Shown here in pieces: positions 39,911-47,839 of a DNA stretch of 64,000 nucleotides. Each line of letters opens with the position of its first letter. Within the stretch, counting starts at the first letter, position 1. The position numbers and the translations under genes are program-made. The stretch is from Amycolatopsis rubida. GTDB lineage: Bacteria > Actinomycetota > Actinomycetes > Mycobacteriales > Pseudonocardiaceae. The stretch spans positions 642,697 to 706,696 of the forward strand of contig NZ_FOWC01000003.1 in the NCBI RefSeq assembly GCF_900115345.1, in the 5' to 3' direction. The notes under the pieces are model-generated. The model searched no databases. It saw nothing but the letters and a program-made list of their open reading frames with translations, and was not told the origin of the DNA.

Positions 39911-40130
39911 CCTGAGTGGGTTCGGGTGGTCGTGGCGGGGTGGGCTGGTGTCGGTCTTTGCCTGGCCTGAGTGGGTTTGGGTGGTCGTGGCGGGGTGGGC
40001 TGGTGTCGGTCTTTGCCTGGCCTGAGTGGGTTCGGGTGGTCGCGGCGGGGTGGGCTGGTGTCGGTCTTTGCCTGGCCTGAGCGGGTTCGGGTGGTCACGG
40101 CCGGGTGAGCTGCTGTCGGTCTTTGCCCGG
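39911..40130. repeat. Four tandem copies of a 55-bp unit
   Basis: Units start at 39911, 39966, 40021 and 40076, each beginning CCTGAGYGGGTTYGGGTGG and containing GTCGGTCTTTGCC. Copies 1-3 differ from each other at one or two bases; copy 4 has about six differences. The unit is G-rich on the plus strand. It does not encode a conserved peptide (55 is not a multiple of three, so each copy changes frame). It lies in a gene-poor stretch between the VWA remnant and the STAS gene. Confidence 0.95.
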
Positions 40131-40435
40131 CCCGGACGCCTTGCCGGGTGCCCGGCCGCCGCGGCGCACGCGTCGTGTTCTCGGGCGTGTCCTGCCGAAT
40201 TCCGCTGACCAGCCACCGGATTCCCCCTCGGCGAGCGCGCGGCGCCGGGTACCCCATACCGCCGGCCGGGTGAAACGGGGTTGCGCAAAACGGGTGCCCC
40301 GGAGGTATCTTGGCGGCATCGCCGGTCAGGCCTTCGCCGCACCTGACCAGCCGGCGAGGGGGACTTCCGGCAGCCCGGCCGGTGCCGCCCGTTCCCGGTC
40401 CCCGCCCCGCTTTTCGCGAGGAGGGAACGAAAATC

Positions 40436-40903
40436 ATGCACAGCAACGCCCCGCCGTTGAGCTTGACCGTCGTATGCCCGCTCGGCCGTCCCGTGACGAC
40501 GCTCACCCGCACCGCGAAGTCGACTGTGGTCTCCCTCGCCGGGGACCTCGACGCCGCCGACGTTCGCCGGCTCCGCCGGATCGTGTCCGGCGAACTCGGG
40601 CTGCGGCCGCCGGCCCTGCTCGTGGATCTGACCGACGTGCCGTTCTGCTCGGCCCGGGTCCTGAAATTCCTCGCCGAACAGGCCGACGACGCCCGCGCCG
40701 TCGGCGTGCGATTCGCGGTGGTCGCGCAGCAGCGGGCTGTGCTGCGCCCGCTGGCGTTGCTGGGCCTCGACCGCGTGCTGCCCGTCGTGGGCAGCCTCGA
40801 CGAAGCCGTTCTGAACGCGCGCACGCGACGCAGAACAGCGCAGCCGATCGCGCCGCCGCCCTGGCTCAAGCGAACACGTCCTCTGTGGACTAACCCTCCG
40901 TGA
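40436..40903 (+). CDS. STAS-domain anti-anti-sigma factor-like protein
   Basis: A 155-residue protein with a STAS domain (about 25-125): TVVSLAGDLDAADVRRLRRIVSGEL, then ALLVDLTDVPFCSARVLKFLAEQADDARAVGVRFAVV. The serine in FCSARVL is at the position phosphorylated in SpoIIAA-type anti-anti-sigma factors. Both ends carry extra sequence (positively charged C-terminus). GAGGAGGG lies 10 nt before the ATG. No kinase or phosphatase partner is adjacent; it could act on the SigF/B-type factor encoded at 10557, which is speculation. Confidence 0.85.
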   Translation: MHSNAPPLSLTVVCPLGRPVTTLTRTAKSTVVSLAGDLDAADVRRLRRIVSGELGLRPPALLVDLTDVPFCSARVLKFLAEQADDARAVGVRFAVVAQQRAVLRPLALLGLDRVLPVVGSLDEAVLNARTRRRTAQPIAPPPWLKRTRPLWTNPP

Positions 40904-40978
40904 ACCTAGGCTCACTAAGGTGGCGGATTGCGCCACCTGGCCCAGTGGCAGGGCGGCCACAGCGGGTATCCCCACCGC

Positions 40979-41794
40979 ATGAACCGGATCGCCGCCAAAG
41001 TCGCCCGAGGAGAAAAGACCGGCACCGCCCAGCTGCTCGGCCGGGCGGGAATGGCCTGTTACGCGCTCGTGCACCTCGTCCTCGCCTACCTCGCCGTGCG
41101 GGTCGCCTTCGGCGGCGGCGGGCAGCCCGACCAGAAGGGCGCACTGCAAGAGGTCGGGTCGACGGCGTTCGGCCAGGTCCTGCTGTGGGTGCTCGCGGCA
41201 GGCCTGGTCGCGTTCGGACTGTGGCAGTTCCTGATGGCCGCGACCGGATACACCTGGACCAGCGGCGGGAAACGGACGCGCAAACGGTTCGGCGCCGCCG
41301 CGCGAGGAATCGTCGTGCTCGCGCTGGGCGGCACCGCCTTCCGCCTGGCCGCGGGCGACGGCGGCGGCGGTTCGAGCGATCAGGCTCAGCAGGAGTTCAC
41401 CGCGAAGCTGCTCCAGCTGCCCGCCGGTCCGGCGCTCGTGGTGGCCGCGGCCGCGATTGTGCTCGGCGTAGCGGTCGCGGCGGGGGTCAAAGGCGTGAAG
41501 CGGAGTTTCCTCGAAGACCTCGACCCCACCGGGTTGCCCGGCAAGACCCGTCGTTGGGTCGGGTGGCTGGGCAGCACCGGGTATCTGGCGAAGGCGGTCG
41601 TTTTCGCGGTGACCGCGTTCCTGCTGGGCTACGCCGGTTTCCGCGCCGACGCGAAGCAGGCCGGCGGGCTGGATGCCAGCCTGAAGACCCTCGCCGCCCA
41701 GCCGTTCGGCACGGTGCTGCTGACGGTGGTGGCGTTCGGTCTGGCGGCGTTCGGCGGTTATTGCCTGGCCGCGGCGTGGGCGCATCGCCGCTGA
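40979..41794 (+). CDS. DUF1206 membrane protein
   Basis: A 271-residue membrane protein built of three two-helix DUF1206 repeats: GRAGMACYALVHLVLAYLAVRVAF with FGQVLLWVLAAGLVAFGLWQFLMA, then RGIVVLALGGTAFRLAAG with ALVVAAAAIVLGVAVAAG, then GSTGYLAKAVVFAVTAFLLGYAGF with FGTVLLTVVAFGLAAFGGYCLAAA. Each repeat begins with the typical G..GY.A..V. pattern. Function is unknown. The start has no strong Shine-Dalgarno. It converges on the GCS2 gene with a 4-bp gap. Confidence 0.85.
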   Translation: MNRIAAKVARGEKTGTAQLLGRAGMACYALVHLVLAYLAVRVAFGGGGQPDQKGALQEVGSTAFGQVLLWVLAAGLVAFGLWQFLMAATGYTWTSGGKRTRKRFGAAARGIVVLALGGTAFRLAAGDGGGGSSDQAQQEFTAKLLQLPAGPALVVAAAAIVLGVAVAAGVKGVKRSFLEDLDPTGLPGKTRRWVGWLGSTGYLAKAVVFAVTAFLLGYAGFRADAKQAGGLDASLKTLAAQPFGTVLLTVVAFGLAAFGGYCLAAAWAHRR

Positions 41795-41798
41795 CGGA

Positions 41799-42878
41799 CT
41801 AGGGGGTACCGGCGAGCAGGTCCACGACGTCCTCGCCACGCCCCCGTTCGGCGAACCGACGCCGTTGCCGGTCCGCGCCGCTGCCTTCGGCGCACAGCTG
41901 CGCCGTCGCCTCCTGAGCGAACTCCAGATCCCCGGCTGCTTCCAACGCGGACGAGGTCAGCTCGATCAGATCGGCGAGCACCGCCTTGGCCGGCGCCAGG
42001 TCACCGCCGCGCGGGTGCGGACAGCAGCCGCTGACGCCGTCCCGCGACGCGCGCCAGAGGTGGGCGCGCAGGACTTCGTTCGGCAGGTCCGGCGGGGGAC
42101 CGTCGTCCGCGAGCGCGGTGGCGACCAGGCCTCGCGCGAGTACGCCGAGCAAGACCGCTTCCTCCGGCGTCGCGGCGACGTCGGCGATGCGGAACTCGAT
42201 CGTCGGCTGGTTCTCCGAGAGCCGGACGTCCCAGTAGACCATCCCGCGGTCGAGGATCGCGCCCGAGCGCAGCCACGCGTCGACCACGCTTTCGTACTCG
42301 TCGAGCGACGCGAACCGCGGCGGCGGCCCGGCTGAGGGCCAGCGGCTCCACTGCTGGTAGCGCCAGCTGCGGTAACCGGTGTCGTAACCGTCGGCGATCG
42401 CGGAATTCGTCGTCACGGTCAGCAGCGCGGGCAGCCACGGCCGGATCCGCCCGAGCACCTGGACGCCGGTCTCCTTGTCCGGGATCGCGACGTGCACGTG
42501 ACAGCCGCAGGTCGGCGACGTTCGCGCGATGGCGCCGAAATGCTCGCCGATCCGTTCGTAGCGCGGACTCGGGGTGACGCCCGGCAGGCCCGTTTCCGGC
42601 ACCGGCGGCGAGGCCGACGGCAGCAACCGGCAGTGCTGCCGCCGAGCGGCCGCGGCCAGGTCCGCGCGCAGTTCGCGCAGCCGCTGCAGCGCCTCGTCCC
42701 GGGTCCGGCAGACGTCGGTGGCGATCTCGGCCTGCGACTGGATCAGTTCGTGCTGCAGTTCGCCGTTGTCGCCGCCCGTTTTCGCGGCGCGGTCGACCAC
42801 GTCGTCTGCCTGCGCCAGCCGGCCGTCGCGGTCGACGACGAAGAACTCCTCCTCGATGCCGAAAGTCAGCTCGTTCAC
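41799..42878 (-). CDS. YbdK-type carboxylate-amine ligase (GCS2 family)
   Basis: A 359-residue glutamate-cysteine ligase type 2 (YbdK) family enzyme. It shows TFGIEEEFFVVDRDGRL at the N-terminus, HELIQSQAEIATDVCRTRDEA, the substrate/metal region TCGCHVHVAIPDKETGVQVL, YRSWRYQQWSRWPSAGPPPRF and VRLSENQPTIEFRIADV. It would ligate a carboxylate to an amine with ATP, for example glutamate to cysteine weakly. GTG at 42878 is chosen because AGGAG lies 7 nt ahead. No ergothioneine genes are adjacent, so EgtA function is not indicated. Confidence 0.85.
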   Translation of the reverse strand: MNELTFGIEEEFFVVDRDGRLAQADDVVDRAAKTGGDNGELQHELIQSQAEIATDVCRTRDEALQRLRELRADLAAAARRQHCRLLPSASPPVPETGLPGVTPSPRYERIGEHFGAIARTSPTCGCHVHVAIPDKETGVQVLGRIRPWLPALLTVTTNSAIADGYDTGYRSWRYQQWSRWPSAGPPPRFASLDEYESVVDAWLRSGAILDRGMVYWDVRLSENQPTIEFRIADVAATPEEAVLLGVLARGLVATALADDGPPPDLPNEVLRAHLWRASRDGVSGCCPHPRGGDLAPAKAVLADLIELTSSALEAAGDLEFAQEATAQLCAEGSGADRQRRRFAERGRGEDVVDLLAGTP

Positions 42879-43244
42879 CGATGTTCTCCTGGGGTCGGGG
42901 GCATCGGAATACCCGGGCGGCTCCGCGCGCAAACGACGCCCGGACCGCGGGCGGCGGGGCCGATCGGGAATAGCGCCGCATTTTCGGCATCGATCACCGA
43001 AGAAGAGATCTTCTGCCCGGCGGCGAAAGAAGCCGCGCCGGGCCGAGGCAGTCGCGGGAATGGGGGCAGCGGATGATGAGGCGCGGAAGGATCCGCTGAA
43101 ACTGCGGAGCGTCTGGAAACCCGTGCCCGGCTGGCGGCGATTGTCCCGTTTCCGCGGTCTTCCCCTGCCGCCCGGCCTAGGGGTGTCGCCGCCCTCTCGG
43201 CGTTCCTAACCTCGGAACGAGCCGCAACCGGAAGGGGACGATCA
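42879..43244. other. Promoter region of the radical SAM operon
   Basis: No gene is recognised in this 366-bp stretch. A GTG frame (43124-43210; 28 residues beginning VPGWRRLSRFRGLPL) precedes the radical SAM gene but lacks the core or leader features of a known RiPP precursor. GCCTAGGGGTGTC at 43176-43188 and CCTAACCTCGGAAC nearby could belong to the operon promoter. GAAGGGGAC lies before the radical SAM ATG. Confidence 0.4.
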
Positions 43245-44420
43245 ATGCGTCCGCTGACCACGAGAACGTTGACTGCCAAGGAATTCGCGGACCTCAAGCA
43301 CACCGTGGCGCTCCGTTCGTCGGCACGCCGGGCCGTCGCGGAGGACCCGGCCTACGCCACGCCGCTGCCGAGGGAACTGTGCCTGCAGCTGACGTATCGC
43401 TGCAATCTGCGCTGCAGCCATTGCTACCAGTGGAGCGAACAGGGTTTCTTCCGCGACTTCGGCCCCGCCAAGCAACGGACCGAGCTTGACGTGGATATCG
43501 TGGCGAAACTGCTGGATGCCACGGAATCCGTGCGTTCGAAGGTATTCGTCTGGGGCGGCGAGCCGTTGCTGCACAGCCGGTTCGGCGACATCGCCGAGCT
43601 GTTGCGCCGTTCGCCGCGCACGATCACCGTCTGCACCAACGGGTTGCTCTTCAAGCGCAATCTCGACCATCTGCTGGCGCTCGGCGAGCATCTCAACCTG
43701 CTGGTGAGCCTCGACGGCCTCGGCGCCGACCACGAGGAGCTGCGCGGCCGCGGCACTTTCGCCCGGACCACGAAGAACATCGAGCTGATGCTCGGCCTCA
43801 AGCGCGAAGGCGTTTTCGCGGGCGAGGTTTCGGTGAACTGCATGGTGTCGCACCGGACCGTGCACACGATGTACGAATTCATGGAGTGGGCGGAAAACCT
43901 CGGCGTCAACACGGTCTACTTCCAGTTCCCGTGGTACATCAGCCCGGAGGTGGCCGAGGCCATGGACCGGGTCTACGCCGAGTCGTTCGCCTGGCTGGCT
44001 CCGCGGACCGGCACCGCGCGGCCGACCTGGCATTCCTACACCTACCGGCTGCCTCCGGAATGCCTGCCGCGGCTGCGCGAATCGATGGCGCGGCTGGCGT
44101 CCCGGCGGTGGCGCGTGCGGATCCGCTACCAGCCGCAGCTCGAACCGGACGAGGTCGAGGACTTCGTGCTCGGCACGCCGAAACCGGCGCAGCACCGCAG
44201 CCGGTGTCTCGCGGTGTCGAACCGGATGGAGGTGCACGCCGACGGCAACGTCAGCTCGTGCAAGTTCTTCCCCGAGTTCGTGGTCGGCAACCTGTACGAG
44301 ACGGACCCGGTGCGGTTGTGGCACAACGAATCTTTCCGCGAGGTCCGCCGCATCCTCGGCGCGAACGGGATGATGCCCGTCTGCTCGCGGTGTGTCCTCC
44401 TCTACCTCAACGGAGTGTGA
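43245..44420 (+). CDS. Radical SAM/SPASM protein
   Basis: A 391-residue radical SAM enzyme. The CX3CX2C cluster is C53, C57, C60 (YRCNLRCSHCYQW), with the glycine-rich FVWGGEPLLH motif. A C-terminal SPASM domain follows with RCLAVSNRMEVHADGNVSSCKFFPEF, a conserved VGNLYE, and CSRCVLLY, giving auxiliary FeS cluster ligands. SPASM enzymes modify peptides or carrier-bound amino acids. Here no precursor peptide is visible and a carrier protein follows directly, so a carrier-tethered substrate is plausible. It begins a tight operon; the carrier gene starts 5 nt after the stop. Confidence 0.9.
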   Translation: MRPLTTRTLTAKEFADLKHTVALRSSARRAVAEDPAYATPLPRELCLQLTYRCNLRCSHCYQWSEQGFFRDFGPAKQRTELDVDIVAKLLDATESVRSKVFVWGGEPLLHSRFGDIAELLRRSPRTITVCTNGLLFKRNLDHLLALGEHLNLLVSLDGLGADHEELRGRGTFARTTKNIELMLGLKREGVFAGEVSVNCMVSHRTVHTMYEFMEWAENLGVNTVYFQFPWYISPEVAEAMDRVYAESFAWLAPRTGTARPTWHSYTYRLPPECLPRLRESMARLASRRWRVRIRYQPQLEPDEVEDFVLGTPKPAQHRSRCLAVSNRMEVHADGNVSSCKFFPEFVVGNLYETDPVRLWHNESFREVRRILGANGMMPVCSRCVLLYLNGV

Positions 44421-44425
44421 GTTCC

Positions 44426-44677
44426 GTGGCAGACCTCGAACGCAGGGTCGCCGACGTGCTGGTCGCCGTGCTGGACAACGGAACCGCGGCCGGGGAGATC
44501 GGCCAGGACGCCGACCTCGTCGACGACTACGGGCTGGACTCGCTGCAGATGATCTCCTTCCTGCTCGGCGTCGAGGACGAACTCGGCGTGCAGCTGGACT
44601 ACGAGCACCTCGAACTCGACGACCTGCGCGTGTTCGGCCGGTTCACCGGGTTCCTGCGGACGCTCGCGACGTCATGA
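44426..44677 (+). CDS. Acyl/peptidyl carrier protein
   Basis: An 83-residue phosphopantetheine-binding carrier protein. The attachment serine is S39 in DLVDDYGLDSLQMISFLLGVEDELGVQL, with helices on both sides (LERRVADVLVAVLDN; LDDLRVFGRFTGFLRTL). GTG at 44426 is chosen because GGAG lies 10 nt ahead; a GTG at 44417 overlapping the previous stop is an alternative. With no adenylation domain in the operon, loading probably depends on the following ATP-grasp enzyme. Its stop overlaps the next ATG (ATGA). Confidence 0.9.
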   Translation: MADLERRVADVLVAVLDNGTAAGEIGQDADLVDDYGLDSLQMISFLLGVEDELGVQLDYEHLELDDLRVFGRFTGFLRTLATS

Positions 44678-45891
44678 CCGCGACGGCGCGCTTCGGCACC
44701 TTCGACGCCGAACGCTGGTGGCGGCCCGCGGATCTGGCCACGCTGCCGGCCGCTCCCGGCGGCGCCGCGGCCGACGACCTGGACGAACTCCTCGCCGCGG
44801 GGTGTTCGCCGGGAGACCTGCTGCTCACCCGCCGCGCCCCGGCCCGGGAGATCCGTGCGTCGCTGGCCGAGTGCGGCATCGAGTTCGACCACCACGCGGT
44901 TCCGGCGCCGCCGGGTAGCCCGATCGAGCGAGCTGTCGACGCGGAGACGCTGGCCGGACGGCCGGAGATGGCTCCCTATGCAGTGCTGCCGGACACTGTC
45001 GCACTGGCCGCGCGGCTCGGTCGCGCTGACCGGCTTCCGGCCGCGGAAACCGTGGCGGAGGTCAATTCCAAGACCTGGTCGCACGCACTGGTGCGGTCGC
45101 TCGGCCTGCCCGGTGCGGGCGTCGTCGTCCGGTCCGCGGCCGAACTCGCCGCGGCGGTCGGCACCCGGCCGAGCGTGGTGAAAGACCCGTACGGAGTCTC
45201 GGGCCGCGCGACCCTGGAAGTGACCACGCCCGGCGTGCTGCGCGCGGTCACCCGCACGCTGGAGGCGCAGAAAGCACGCGTCGAACTCCTGGTCCAGCCC
45301 CGGTTCGACCGGCGCACGGACTTTTCGGCGCACGTGCGCATCGACGCCGGCGGGCGCTGGGAAACCCTTGGCGTGCAAGTGATGCACAACCGCGGCTTCC
45401 GGCACGCCGGATCGGGACCCGCCCCGGACGCGCTCCTCGCCGAGCTGGCCGCGACCGGATACGGCGAAACCCTCGCCGCGGTAGCCGAAGCCCTGTCCGC
45501 GGCGGGCTACCGGGGGCCGGCGGGCGTGGACGCGATGGTGCTCGCGGACGGGACGCTCGTGCCGGTGCTGGAGATCAACGCGCGTCAGTCCCTGGGACTG
45601 TTGTCGCTGCTGCTGGATCGCCGCGTCCGGCCGCACGGCCTGCGCTGCCACCTGTGGCGGTTCGACCTGAAAGTCCCGCCGGGCAAGGGGATCGGCGACC
45701 TCTTCGCCGCGCTGCACCGGCTCCGCTATCGAGGCGGCACAGCCCCCGGAGTCGCCGTGGTCGGCGGCAGCGGCCTCGCCGCACCAGGCGGCCGGATCTA
45801 CTGCGCGCTGATGGCCCGCCCCGGCGAGAGCGCGACCCTGCGAGCCGGTCTGCTCGACGCGCTCTCGGCAGCCGGAATGGAGGCCAGATGA
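44674..45891 (+). CDS. ATP-grasp ligase
   Basis: A 405-residue ATP-grasp enzyme with a pre-ATP-grasp N-terminus. Visible: VNSKTWSHALVRSLGLPGAGVVV (lid/lysine region), SVVKDPYGVSGRATLEV (ATP-binding loop), VELLVQPRFDRRTDFSAHVRI, and the magnesium site VPVLEINARQSLGLLSLLLDRR (E-x-N). The family joins a carboxylate to an amine or thiol through an acyl phosphate. In this operon it may load an amino acid onto the carrier protein, as the ligase BtrJ does in butirosin formation, or form a peptide bond; neither can be decided. It is translationally coupled on both sides. Confidence 0.85.
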   Translation: MTATARFGTFDAERWWRPADLATLPAAPGGAAADDLDELLAAGCSPGDLLLTRRAPAREIRASLAECGIEFDHHAVPAPPGSPIERAVDAETLAGRPEMAPYAVLPDTVALAARLGRADRLPAAETVAEVNSKTWSHALVRSLGLPGAGVVVRSAAELAAAVGTRPSVVKDPYGVSGRATLEVTTPGVLRAVTRTLEAQKARVELLVQPRFDRRTDFSAHVRIDAGGRWETLGVQVMHNRGFRHAGSGPAPDALLAELAATGYGETLAAVAEALSAAGYRGPAGVDAMVLADGTLVPVLEINARQSLGLLSLLLDRRVRPHGLRCHLWRFDLKVPPGKGIGDLFAALHRLRYRGGTAPGVAVVGGSGLAAPGGRIYCALMARPGESATLRAGLLDALSAAGMEAR

Positions 45892-46802
45892 TCGCCGAGG
45901 TGCTCGCCGCGGCCGGGGTGCGGCAGGCGGAATGGTCGTCGCTGCCCGGGGCGACCTTCAACACCGCCTACCGGGTCCGCCCGCCCGGCCTGGTCGTCAA
46001 GGTCTCCCCGCCGCCGGACGCACCCGCGCTGACCTACGAACGCGGCCTGCTGCGCACCGAAGCGCTGTTCTGCGAAACAGCCGCAGCCGCCGTGCCGGTT
46101 CCGCGCGTGGTGCACACCGACTTCTCCGGACGCCTGGTCGACGGCGACGTCCTGGTCATGACCGAACTTCCCGGTGACAGCTGGGCCGCCCGCCGCGTGC
46201 CGCCCGCGGAACGCCCCGCGCTGCGGACCGAACTCGGCGGCCTCGTGGCCCGCCTGCACCGCATCACCGGCGCCGGATTCGGCTATCCACGCAAGCTCTC
46301 GCCAAGCTGGCGCGCAGCGTTCACCGCGATGCTGGACGCAGTGCTGGCCGACGCCGAACGGTTCGCCGCCGCATTGCCGGCTCCGCTCGACCACATCCGC
46401 ACGACGCTCATGGCGCGCACCGGCGTGCTGTCCGAGGTGCGGACCCCGGTGCTGGTCCACTTCGATCTGTGGCCCGGCAACATCCTGCTGGGCGACTCCG
46501 GGATCACCGGCTTCGTCGACGGCGAACGCGCGTTCTGGGGAGACCCGCTCGCCGACCTGGTGTCGACGGCCCTCTTCGGCGACGTCGAACGCGACGCCGG
46601 CTTCGTGCGCGGCTACCGCGAAGCGGGCGGCGAGCTGGTCTTCGACGACGCGGCTCGCGTCCGGCTCGCGCTGTACCGCAGCTACCTGTACCTGATCATG
46701 CTGGTCGAGACGGTGCCGCGCGGAGGCGGCGCACCCGCGACGATCCAGCTGGCCGCCGCGCATCTGCGCCGGGCCTTGACGTTCCTCGGGAGGTCGTCGT
46801 GA
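45888..46802 (+). CDS. APH/ChoK-type phosphotransferase
   Basis: A 304-residue small-molecule kinase of the aminoglycoside phosphotransferase fold. It has LVVKVSPP for the ATP lysine, the catalytic loop VLVHFDLWPGNILLGDSG (HxDxxxxN) and the magnesium-binding VDGERAFWGDPLADL. It would phosphorylate a hydroxyl on a metabolite, either as a biosynthetic step or for self-protection. It starts in an ATGA overlap and ends in a GTGA overlap, so it is an integral operon member. Confidence 0.87.
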   Translation: MIAEVLAAAGVRQAEWSSLPGATFNTAYRVRPPGLVVKVSPPPDAPALTYERGLLRTEALFCETAAAAVPVPRVVHTDFSGRLVDGDVLVMTELPGDSWAARRVPPAERPALRTELGGLVARLHRITGAGFGYPRKLSPSWRAAFTAMLDAVLADAERFAAALPAPLDHIRTTLMARTGVLSEVRTPVLVHFDLWPGNILLGDSGITGFVDGERAFWGDPLADLVSTALFGDVERDAGFVRGYREAGGELVFDDAARVRLALYRSYLYLIMLVETVPRGGGAPATIQLAAAHLRRALTFLGRSS

Positions 46803-47839
46803 TCGAAGTTCTCACTTCCGGCGTGGCACTGGGTGTGCACGTGCCGGGTCTGCTGCTGGCCAGGCGACTGCGCGAACGCGGCGCGGCCGCCGACGTCAGC
46901 GTGCTCGAACGGCTGCTGCCACCGCGGAAACTGGCCATCACCGCGGAGATGAAATGGGCCTTCCACCGCGACTTCCGCCTCGCCAAGGCCGGGCACCGCC
47001 TCGCGACCGACCCGGCGGCGGTGACCGATCCGGCCGCCGAAGCGGAACTCTTCGCCCGCTGGGACGCCGAGCAGGTCGAGACCTTCGTGCTCTTCTCCGG
47101 GTTCTGGCTGCCGATCGTCGAGCGCTACCTCGCGCGCGGCCGCACCGTGCGCGTGGTGCTGTGCCACATCGATGCCGTCGCCTCGCCGTCTTTTCGGAAG
47201 GCGGCCGGATGGCAGATGCCGCACGAAGACGTCTTCCTGGTGGACGGGGCGTCGATGACGGTCCCGCGCAGCGTGCCGGTGAGCGCGCGCCCGCCGCTGT
47301 CGTGGGCGGAGCGCGAGCCCCGGCTGTACCTGCACGGCGGCGGCTGGGGGATGGGCACCTACCGCGCGCACGTCGCCGAACTGGCCGGCGCCGGGTTCGC
47401 CCTCGACGTCCTCGCGTATCGGGAGTCCGATGTGGACTCCCGCCCCGGGATCCGGCACTTCATGCTCGACCCCGAGTGGCATCCCTGGCACGACAACGGT
47501 TTCCCGCCGCTCCGGCCCGAACGCAGCGGGACCTACACCCGCGGCGAGGCGCACCCGGACTCGTTCGAACTGGTCCGCTCGGCACGGGCGACGGTCAGCA
47601 AACCCGGCGGCGGGACCTGCCTGGACTCGCTGTGGGCCGCGACCCCGTTGCTGCTGCTGGAACCCCTGGGAGCAGCCGAAAAGCGCAACGCCGAGGTGTG
47701 GCAGAAGCTCGGTTTCGGCCTCCCGTACGCAACGTGGCGGGACAGCGGCTTCTCCGTCGGCTTGCTCGCCGAAATGCACGAGAACCTGCGGCGAGCGCTG
47801 CCGGGGATCGCCGACTACTCGGCGGAGCTGGCCGCGTGA
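46799..47839 (+). CDS. GT-B glycosyltransferase-like protein
   Basis: A 346-residue protein with GT-B-like layout: an N-terminal domain that begins IEVLTSGVALGVHVPGLLLARRLRERG, and a C-terminal nucleotide-sugar-type site ARATVSKPGGGTCLDSLWAATPLLLLEPLGAAEKRNAEVW. The SKPGGGT and EP.G.AEKRNA motifs resemble UDP-glycosyltransferases and MurG-type enzymes. Donor and acceptor are unknown, and loss of some canonical residues cannot be excluded. It starts at a GTG overlapping the kinase stop. It probably decorates the operon product. Confidence 0.75.
   Translation: MIEVLTSGVALGVHVPGLLLARRLRERGAAADVSVLERLLPPRKLAITAEMKWAFHRDFRLAKAGHRLATDPAAVTDPAAEAELFARWDAEQVETFVLFSGFWLPIVERYLARGRTVRVVLCHIDAVASPSFRKAAGWQMPHEDVFLVDGASMTVPRSVPVSARPPLSWAEREPRLYLHGGGWGMGTYRAHVAELAGAGFALDVLAYRESDVDSRPGIRHFMLDPEWHPWHDNGFPPLRPERSGTYTRGEAHPDSFELVRSARATVSKPGGGTCLDSLWAATPLLLLEPLGAAEKRNAEVWQKLGFGLPYATWRDSGFSVGLLAEMHENLRRALPGIADYSAELAA

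Noticed and set aside
39911..40130. CRISPR array
   Set aside because: The repeats are directly adjacent 55-bp units without spacers; it is a tandem repeat, and no cas genes are present.
39911..40130. Repeat protein encoded on the minus strand (HPATTTQTH-like repeats)
   Set aside because: The 55-bp unit shifts frame at each copy and the region has no start with a ribosome-binding site or flanking domain.
41799..42878. EgtA of ergothioneine biosynthesis
   Set aside because: No EgtB/C/D/E genes are adjacent, and the sequence pattern fits general YbdK-type ligases.
43124..43210. RiPP precursor for the radical SAM enzyme
   Set aside because: The 28-residue GTG frame has no leader/core pattern, no ribosome-binding site and overlaps the apparent promoter; it is not supported.
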